Shown in pieces: positions 33,646 through 38,438 of a DNA stretch of 38,438 bases (position 1 is the first letter of the stretch; the number at the start of each line of letters is the position of its first letter). Location: positions 1 to 38,438 of the forward strand of contig CAOKJJ010000026.1 in assembly GCA_948468465.1 (NCBI GenBank), given 5' to 3'. Position numbers and translations under genes: made by a program. This stretch comes from an uncultured Eubacterium sp. (GTDB lineage Bacteria > Bacillota_A > Clostridia > Lachnospirales > Lachnospiraceae). A model generated the notes under the pieces. That model was not told the origin of the DNA. It was given only the letters and a program-made list of their open reading frames with translations, and searched no databases.

Positions 33646-35721
33646 TTACTGTTCCAGCGGCACATTCAGCTCCTCTGTCCCAGGCACTACAAATCTGCCG
33701 TCCCGGATAATATCTATCGTACTTCCATCCGGCAGATGCGCCGTAATTGCGTCTAATTCATCATACGGAATTGTAATATCCGTATGACAGTTAAAATACG
33801 CTTTGGAAACATCTTCTTTCCGAAGCAGTGACCGCTCATTGTCCTTTGCCATAATCTCTTTACCGTCCGGATTGTATACCTTCGTATCCTCCGCATGGGA
33901 ATAACACGTATCCCCAACGGCAAAATGCGGACCTGTCTTTTCCGCGATTAAAATCGGAAGCTTGTCTGCGATTTTAAAATCTCTCGCCATCCGATAGGCC
34001 GTCGTATTCGTTCCGATCGCAAACTCACCCATTGGCAGAGAATCGTGCTGCATCAGCACATTTTCATGAATGTAACGTCTGTTCTCCTGCTCGTCCGCAA
34101 AATTGGCACACGTATAATCCGTAACCATGCCGTCGGTAAACGTAAGCTTTAGATCTTTATAATACAGCTCATGCAAATATACGCCTGTCACATGCAAAAC
34201 ACCCGTCGTTCCCTTCAAAACCGGAGACGTAAATACCTCTCCGACTGGAATATTCACATCCGCCACACAGTTTTCAAACGCTGTCTGCTGATCTGGCCGT
34301 TCCAGCTTCCAGACAGATACATACAAGTCGGTAAGATTGTTTCCTTTTCCGGTAATATGCACCCGCTGTGCCTGGTCGAGCACTTGTATCAGGCGCTGCT
34401 GCATATTTCGGTACAGCATATAATCCAATGTATTCAGCCGCACTGTCTCAGAAAAAATCTGTTCATAATCCGGCCCGATCGCAGGAATCGGATACGCGAT
34501 AATCGTAAAACTGCGCTCTTCCCCTTTGATATACTGATTCGTAATCTGTCCTGACTGATTCGCATAGTACACAAGCAGTTTTTGCTGCTTATGATTATAA
34601 TGCGAAGCTTCTTTTTTCTGGACCGGCGCAAACGGCGGCTCGCCAAATACCTCCTGCACGGCAGGCCCTCCAAAAACGGCTGCCAGATCTTTATACTTCT
34701 CATATGCATCCCGCAGCACTTCCAACCTGCGCTCCACAAACGCTTTGTCCAGATACCAGGCATTATCGTTGCGGTGGTCAAAATCAAACTGACGGTTTGC
34801 CGCGACGGAGTAACAGCCCTTCTTTCCATGTCCCCGGTTGCCCATGGAAGATACCGCATCCCGGAAGATAACGACAGACAATCCCATCTTTTCAAAATTT
34901 TGGACAGCCGCACGCACAACACGTTCAAATCCGATCGCATAATGGATGCTGACCGTCTTTTTCTTTGACAAATCCTTATTCGTCACTTCGAATCCGATCC
35001 GGTATCCTTCAGTAAACGTATCCGCCATAACCTGAACGCGCTCCTGCGGCAGTCCTGCCAGATACCGCGCCGTCCTGCGCTCATTTTCCGATATATATTC
35101 CCCATAACGATACAGATACGTAAGATCCGACAAATCCGCATTCCGCACAACAGACGTAAAAAAGTCAAGCCGCGGATCTATGCCTTCCCGCACACTCTGC
35201 GCTACGATAATTTCGCTGTAATCATGAAAATGCCAGTATAAAATCCGGCGGATTTCCTCTCCATCTGTGCCGTCACTGTCACAAAAACACGTATAGATTT
35301 CCACAAACAGCTCCAGCAGTATTGCCATATCCGCCAGCCTGCCCTCAAACGCATAGGCAATCAGCGCACGGCATTCCGCATACAAAAAACATAACGCCCC
35401 GCCAAACTCTTCCCCCAGCCTTTGCTGCGCATAAGCCGGATTCGCATAGCTGGTTTCATACGCGCCTGGCAAAATATCCTCATACAGCCTCCTGTTTAAC
35501 TGTTCGCACTGCTCCAGCGTCCGATGCTCCAGCCCGCCTTTTTGCTCCAGCTCCAGCACATCCGCCGTAAGCAGAATAAACCGCGCCGTTTTCTGAAAAT
35601 AATCCGCAAAACACTCCTGTGTCTCCGGTTCTTTTGCCGCCTGGCGCACACGCTCTAACACAAGCGCATAGCGTTCTTTTGCCAGTTCATTTTCCGTCTC
35701 ATAAACATCACGATAACTCAT
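33646..35721 (-). CDS. M29-type aminopeptidase (long form)
   Basis: 691 residues. The ATG at 35721 overlaps the stop of the upstream gene by ATGA, so I prefer it to an upstream ATG in the same frame. The C-terminal half has the M29 (thermophilic metalloprotease) signatures GEFAIGTNTTAYRM and IAEKTGPHFAVGDTCY, with Glu and His ligands for two metal ions. The N-terminal ~300 residues are helical and unlike the compact M29 enzymes of about 410 residues, giving a longer architecture. Such enzymes release N-terminal residues from peptides in the cytoplasm. The role of the extra part is unknown. Confidence 0.8.
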   Translation of the reverse strand: MSYRDVYETENELAKERYALVLERVRQAAKEPETQECFADYFQKTARFILLTADVLELEQKGGLEHRTLEQCEQLNRRLYEDILPGAYETSYANPAYAQQRLGEEFGGALCFLYAECRALIAYAFEGRLADMAILLELFVEIYTCFCDSDGTDGEEIRRILYWHFHDYSEIIVAQSVREGIDPRLDFFTSVVRNADLSDLTYLYRYGEYISENERRTARYLAGLPQERVQVMADTFTEGYRIGFEVTNKDLSKKKTVSIHYAIGFERVVRAAVQNFEKMGLSVVIFRDAVSSMGNRGHGKKGCYSVAANRQFDFDHRNDNAWYLDKAFVERRLEVLRDAYEKYKDLAAVFGGPAVQEVFGEPPFAPVQKKEASHYNHKQQKLLVYYANQSGQITNQYIKGEERSFTIIAYPIPAIGPDYEQIFSETVRLNTLDYMLYRNMQQRLIQVLDQAQRVHITGKGNNLTDLYVSVWKLERPDQQTAFENCVADVNIPVGEVFTSPVLKGTTGVLHVTGVYLHELYYKDLKLTFTDGMVTDYTCANFADEQENRRYIHENVLMQHDSLPMGEFAIGTNTTAYRMARDFKIADKLPILIAEKTGPHFAVGDTCYSHAEDTKVYNPDGKEIMAKDNERSLLRKEDVSKAYFNCHTDITIPYDELDAITAHLPDGSTIDIIRDGRFVVPGTEELNVPLEQ

Positions 35722-36056
35722 AATCCTATCCATCCTATTACATAAACTGCTATCCATCCTGCCAGCATACAGACTGACAGAACAGCGCCGGTAACCGGTA
35801 CTTTTTTGATTACATTTTCCTTACGAGCCTCCCTTACGGAAACCCATAATGTTATAAATGCCGCCAGCACCGCGGCAATCCCGATACATCCGATTTTACT
35901 CTGCGCCTGTCCCCCGTGCATATAAGAGACTGACACCGCATAAAAAAACAATACCAGAGGAGCAAACGAAAAAGCAAGCGCCACCGCACCTGGTTTCGAA
36001 TGTTTTTTTCCGGTAAACTTATAATTTTTATCAGACCGTGCTTTTTTCTTCTTCAT
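35718..36056 (-). CDS. Small membrane protein, DUF6142-like
   Basis: 112 residues starting at the ATG at 36056 (AAAGGAG upstream). A Lys-rich N-terminus (KKKKARSDKNYKFTGKKHSK) precedes three hydrophobic helices. The arrangement with YKFTGKKHSK resembles DUF6142 (from memory). It overlaps the vanZ-like gene at its start (26 bp) and the M29 gene at its end (ATGA), so it is tightly coupled to both. No catalytic residues are visible. Confidence 0.65.
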   Translation of the reverse strand: MKKKKARSDKNYKFTGKKHSKPGAVALAFSFAPLVLFFYAVSVSYMHGGQAQSKIGCIGIAAVLAAFITLWVSVREARKENVIKKVPVTGAVLSVCMLAGWIAVYVIGWIGL

Positions 36057-36552
36057 CAAAGACTCCTTTTGCCCCTTTCAGTTCCATCTTATGACAGCAA
36101 AACAGGTGCCAGAAAAACATAATTTTAAAACAGAAATATCCAACCACCCCACCCAGCGTATTTAAAATAATGTCATCCACGTCACAGCTTCCGACTCTTG
36201 TCACAAGCTGAATCAGCTCCACCAGCAGACTGACTTCGAAGCTGATCAGCATTACCTTCAAAAACCCCCGGTTTCTGCGCGACAACAGCGGAAAAAACAA
36301 GCCAAACGGCACAAAAGCCAAAATATTGCCCGCAAGATTCAAAAAAACCGTATAAGGGCCTATCACCTCATAATAGGTCAGATAACGCTGAATTTCTTTG
36401 AACGGCTTTAAGTTATAATGATACTCCCGCCCAACAGAAGTTCTTCCCATACTCTCTGCAAAAAACAGAAAATATACCATTAAAATAAGATAAAGACCGA
36501 ATAACAGCCATGCCGCCATCCGGTACATCTTTTTATGCTTTTTATAATTCAA
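36031..36552 (-). CDS. VanZ-like membrane protein
   Basis: 173 residues with four to five hydrophobic helices. The pattern FLNLAGNILAFVPFGLFFP is the VanZ signature, followed by EVSLLVELIQLVTRVGSCDVDDIILNTLGG, also typical. VanZ-family proteins are linked to teicoplanin resistance, but most genomic copies have no known role. Co-transcribed with pyrE, 15 nt downstream of it. Confidence 0.88.
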   Translation of the reverse strand: MNYKKHKKMYRMAAWLLFGLYLILMVYFLFFAESMGRTSVGREYHYNLKPFKEIQRYLTYYEVIGPYTVFLNLAGNILAFVPFGLFFPLLSRRNRGFLKVMLISFEVSLLVELIQLVTRVGSCDVDDIILNTLGGVVGYFCFKIMFFWHLFCCHKMELKGAKGVFDEEEKSTV

Positions 36553-36567
36553 TTTCCAATCCTCAGC

Positions 36568-37245
36568 TTATTTTGCACCATACTGTTCATAGTATGCATC
36601 TATTGCAGCTTTTAATGTATCATCTATGATAATTTTTCCTTTATATGGATTCCAGTACAAATACTGCGTCACTTCCTGCATCGTTACGATTGCATTCGCA
36701 TGAAATCCATACTTATCCCAGATCTCGTCTATCGCGCTTTTCTCCCCGCTCAGTCCCTTTTCCATACGATTCAGCGAAACGATCAGTCCAACGATCTGCA
36801 CCTGCGCCTGCGCCCTTAAAATCGGAACTGTCTCTTCGATAGACTTTCCGGACGTCGTCACATCTTCGATCATAACAATCCGATCACCGTCTTTTACTTT
36901 ACTGCCCAGCAAAATGCCCGTATCCCCATGGTCTTTGATTTCTTTTCGGTTCGAGCAGTAGCGGATCTCCTTTCCATACAGCTTTGCATAAGCAATCGCT
37001 GTAGCTACGCTGAGCGGAATGCCTTTGTAAGCCGGCCCGAACAGCAGGTCAAAATCATCCCCGTAATGTTCATGAATGGCCCTTGCATAATATTCGCCAA
37101 GCTTCATAAGCTGTGTACCCGTGACATAGCCACCCGCGTTCATAAAAAACGGAGATTTCCGTCCGCTTTTTAGTATAAATTCTCCGAATTTTAAAACTTC
37201 GCTGTCTACCATAAACTCAATAAATTCTTTTTTGTATTGTTCCAT
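36568..37245 (-). CDS. pyrE: Orotate phosphoribosyltransferase PyrE
   Basis: 225 residues. The PRPP-binding motif VMIEDVTTSGKS lies near residue 125 and the substrate region GPAYKGIPLSVATAIAY near residue 70. It joins orotate and PRPP to make orotidine 5'-phosphate in pyrimidine synthesis. RBS AAAGGAG lies upstream. It is the first gene of a minus-strand cluster and lies next to integrative-element debris, which may have used this locus as an insertion site. Confidence 0.96.
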   Translation of the reverse strand: MEQYKKEFIEFMVDSEVLKFGEFILKSGRKSPFFMNAGGYVTGTQLMKLGEYYARAIHEHYGDDFDLLFGPAYKGIPLSVATAIAYAKLYGKEIRYCSNRKEIKDHGDTGILLGSKVKDGDRIVMIEDVTTSGKSIEETVPILRAQAQVQIVGLIVSLNRMEKGLSGEKSAIDEIWDKYGFHANAIVTMQEVTQYLYWNPYKGKIIIDDTLKAAIDAYYEQYGAK

Positions 37246-37308
37246 ATGATTGTTTTCTCCTTTATTTATAAGGTTTTTCCTGCCTTTACCATTTCATTTT
37301 TGATATCA

Positions 37309-37330
37309 CTGTGCCATTTCTGTGCCATTT
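37309..37330. repeat. 11-bp tandem repeat beside the integrase remnant
   Basis: CTGTGCCATTT occurs twice in tandem (37309-37319 and 37320-37330), just past the end of the integrase remnant and upstream of pyrE. It may mark an old attachment end of the element. Confidence 0.45.
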
Positions 37331-37335
37331 TTATT

Positions 37336-37618
37336 TTACCCTACATGCACTCTTCTTTCATATTGCTCTATACCTTTAGACAAAGACTCTTTTGTTACAT
37401 GCATATACAAATCTGTTGTAAGTTGAAGCTGTGAATGACCAAGTAATGCTGATACAGTTTTTAACGGTACTTCTGCCTCTAAACATCTTGTTGCAAAAGT
37501 ATGTCTAAAGCAATACCTGTCTTTTGCCAAATCTATTAGTAAAACGTGCTTGATACAGACCATCTTTTCTTTAACTAATACCTTTTCCCAGCTCTTTGCC
37601 TTTTAATGACTTACCCAT
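37336..37618 (-). pseudogene. Tn916-type tyrosine recombinase (integrase) remnant
   Basis: The frame from an ATG at 37618 (AAAGGA upstream) reads MGKSLKGKELGKGIS and then a TAA. Past that stop the same frame continues RKDGLYQARFTNRFGKRQ, exactly how a Tn916-type integrase N-terminus would go on if the TAA were CAA (Gln). About 40 codons from the start the sequence jumps, in another frame, to the C-terminal catalytic region: RHTFATR, LLGHSQLQLTTDLYMHV with the catalytic His and Tyr, ending YERRVHVG. The gene has therefore suffered a nonsense mutation and a large internal deletion with a frame change. Total 283 bp against roughly 1200 bp for an intact gene. Confidence 0.85.
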
Positions 37619-37818
37619 ATCCTACAATCCTTTCTGATTTGTGAGTAAACCAAAAAGATAAGTTTAGATATACTTTGTTAAGTATAACACCAAATCTCAT
37701 TACTTTCAACTCACAAATCCAAACTTTCAACGATTCATATGATTTTAATATAAAAGCAATTATCGTTTCTGATAATTTTTTGCTTTACATTTATATAGAC
37801 TGCCTATTTATCCACTCA
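37619..37818. promoter_or_regulatory. Promoter region of the integrase remnant with inverted operator-like pair
   Basis: On the minus strand TTGAAA (37709-37704), 17 bp, then TGT-TATACT (-10 at 37686-37681). The 11-bp sequence GATTTGTGAGT (37636-37646) recurs inverted at 37709-37719, flanking the promoter. This looks like a repressor pair of a mobile element. No gene is seen in the rest of the stretch. Confidence 0.55.
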
Positions 37819-37997
37819 TCAAGTTTTATTAATTGAATAATCCGTATGGTCTGTATCAGAAGTATCATATTTCCCCTGATATCCGATGGATGCAATTGCA
37901 TCTTTTAATCCCCGGAATTCAGCAGAAATACCAACATAGGCATTGTGAACTTCATTTACGATATCGCTTAATGATTGTGTGACTGTGCCGCCAACAC
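37819..37997 (-). pseudogene. C-terminal fragment of an unidentified protein
   Basis: An open stretch on the minus strand reads VGGTVTQSLSDIVNEVHNAY, then GISAEFRGLKDAIASIGYQG, then a polar tail ending NKT and two stops. It has no start codon and breaks at the junction with the ImmA fragment around 37997. It is coding in appearance (helical, heptad-like) but I do not recognise it. Probably from the same lost element. Confidence 0.45.
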
Positions 37998-38168
37998 CTG
38001 GAAATAGAAGCTAATACATTTGCGGTAAATTTATTAATACCAGATGAAACTATCATGGAAATTATTGATAATCAGAACTGTACACTGGAATACATGTCAA
38101 GAATACTTGGATATAATCAGAAATTAATAGAATTGAGATTGAAAACATTTGATATTGATAAGAAATAG
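37998..38168 (+). pseudogene. ImmA/IrrE-family metallopeptidase, C-terminal fragment
   Basis: The plus-strand frame reads LEIEANTFAVNLLIPDETI and ends LRLKTFDIDKK with a TAG. The E-x-EAN-x-FA-x-x-LL-x-P block directly follows the HExxH zinc site in ImmA/IrrE proteases, but the zinc site is gone because the frame is cut at 37998 against a minus-strand fragment. ImmA cleaves the ImmR repressor of ICEBs1-type elements, supporting an integrative-element origin. Confidence 0.72.
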
Positions 38169-38195
38169 ATGTTGCAATCGTATACGGTTTAGTAT

Positions 38196-38354
38196 ATGGG
38201 AAAACAACAGAAAAAGCCTTTGTATGACGTTTTCAGAATTTCAAAACGGATAATTGCACATTGGAGATATGAAAAACGCATACAGAGCCGATTTATAAAC
38301 AAAAAATACATATTGAAAATCAATCCTGCATATGATATAATTGCCGTAGGCTGA
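38196..38354 (+). CDS. Possible 52-aa basic protein
   Basis: A frame of 52 codons (MGKQQKKPLYDVFRISKRII...) is strongly basic. No ribosome site precedes it and a strong promoter lies inside its 3' part, so it may be chance or a decayed gene. Confidence 0.2.
   Translation: MGKQQKKPLYDVFRISKRIIAHWRYEKRIQSRFINKKYILKINPAYDIIAVG
38313..38341 (+). promoter_or_regulatory. Strong promoter ahead of a short terminated transcript
   Basis: TTGAAA (38313-38318), 17 bp, TATAAT (38336-38341), close to consensus. No coding frame of useful length follows before a terminator. Confidence 0.7.
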
Positions 38355-38434
38355 AAGAAGCAATGAGTCCATAAGGACAAAGAACGAAATCCCCAACCGT
38401 ATGCCCGTACAGTTGGGGATTCTTCTTTTCTTTT
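38348..38434 (+). ncRNA. Candidate small RNA (~87 nt)
   Basis: From the promoter at 38313 transcription would start near 38348 and meet the terminator at 38388-38434. The body carries a tiny hairpin GTCC-ATAA-GGAC and then the terminator. No reading frame with a ribosome site is present. It could be a regulatory RNA or an RNA antitoxin; the target is unknown. Confidence 0.45.
38388..38434 (+). terminator. Intrinsic terminator at right edge
   Basis: AATCCCCAAC (38388-38397) pairs perfectly with GTTGGGGATT (38412-38421), followed by CTTCTTTTCTTTT. The upstream side is A-rich, so it could also stop transcription on the other strand. Confidence 0.8.
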
Positions 38435-38438
38435 ATAG

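Noticed and set aside
38189..38380. Minus-strand frame of 63 codons
   Set aside because: No ribosome site, Phe/Ile/Cys-rich shadow composition, and it crosses the promoter of the candidate small RNA.
1..38438. CRISPR arrays, tRNA or rRNA genes
   Set aside because: No regularly spaced repeats and no cloverleaf or rRNA-like segments were seen by eye.

Overview
The window looks like a chromosomal segment from a low-to-mid GC, Gram-positive gut anaerobe of the Clostridia, most likely Lachnospiraceae. The grounds are sigma-A promoters and AGGAGG-type ribosome sites, the [FeFe]-hydrogenase maturation genes hydF and hydG, a Firmicutes-type (T7SSb) secretion locus, and remnants of a Tn916-like element. 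No rRNA, tRNA or CRISPR array was seen.

Layout. (1) 1-3270: a decayed left flank with inverted repeats and a broken small secreted-protein gene, then a GtrB-like glycosyltransferase on the minus strand and a divergent multi-pass membrane protein (DUF6056-like). (2) 3436-4285: a minus-strand operon of four very small genes, one of them a ribbon-helix-helix (RHH) protein, with a palindrome inside its promoter. (3) 4315-25657: one long minus-strand operon of 15 genes. In transcription order these are a DUF6382-like/FHA protein, a CpaE/TadZ-like ATPase, EsaB/YukD, EssC, a WXG100 protein, a coiled-coil protein, an LXG-like hydrophobic protein, a TPR protein, two more WXG100-type proteins, a 59-aa membrane protein with a GTG start, a receptor-type Ser/Thr kinase with an extracellular beta-propeller, a 1519-residue protein with six LysM repeats, a vWA-TM-FHA protein and a PP2C phosphatase, then an intrinsic terminator. 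(4) 25599-27274: an intergenic region with two related palindromes, then an AAA-ATPase_like gene whose 3' end is lost. (5) 27131-28985: MATE transporter and an LspA-like protein. (6) 29137-32746: a small gene, a structured leader that looks like a transcription attenuator, then hydF, a TM1266-type regulator and hydG. (7) 32865-37245: minus-strand cluster of pyrE, vanZ-like, a DUF6142-like gene, M29 aminopeptidase, purE and a small gene. (8) 37336-38168: debris of an integrative element (nonsense-mutated integrase, ImmA/IrrE fragment, an unidentified fragment), then a strong promoter only about 40 nt ahead of a terminator hairpin, which suggests a small RNA.

The standout system is the T7SS operon. 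It has the motor (EssC), EsaB and WXG100 substrates, but I could not recognise EsaA, EssA or EssB. It also carries a complete phospho-Thr module in the same transcription unit: a writer (kinase with extracellular sensor), an eraser (PP2C) and FHA readers, including EssC itself and a transmembrane vWA-FHA protein. A giant LysM wall-binding protein is also encoded. My inference is a secretion machine switched by phosphorylation and anchored to the cell wall. The second most interesting item is the hydF leader, where an 11-nt segment can pair either with an upstream strand or with the downstream terminator strand.

All family names come from reading motifs by eye; no database search was run.
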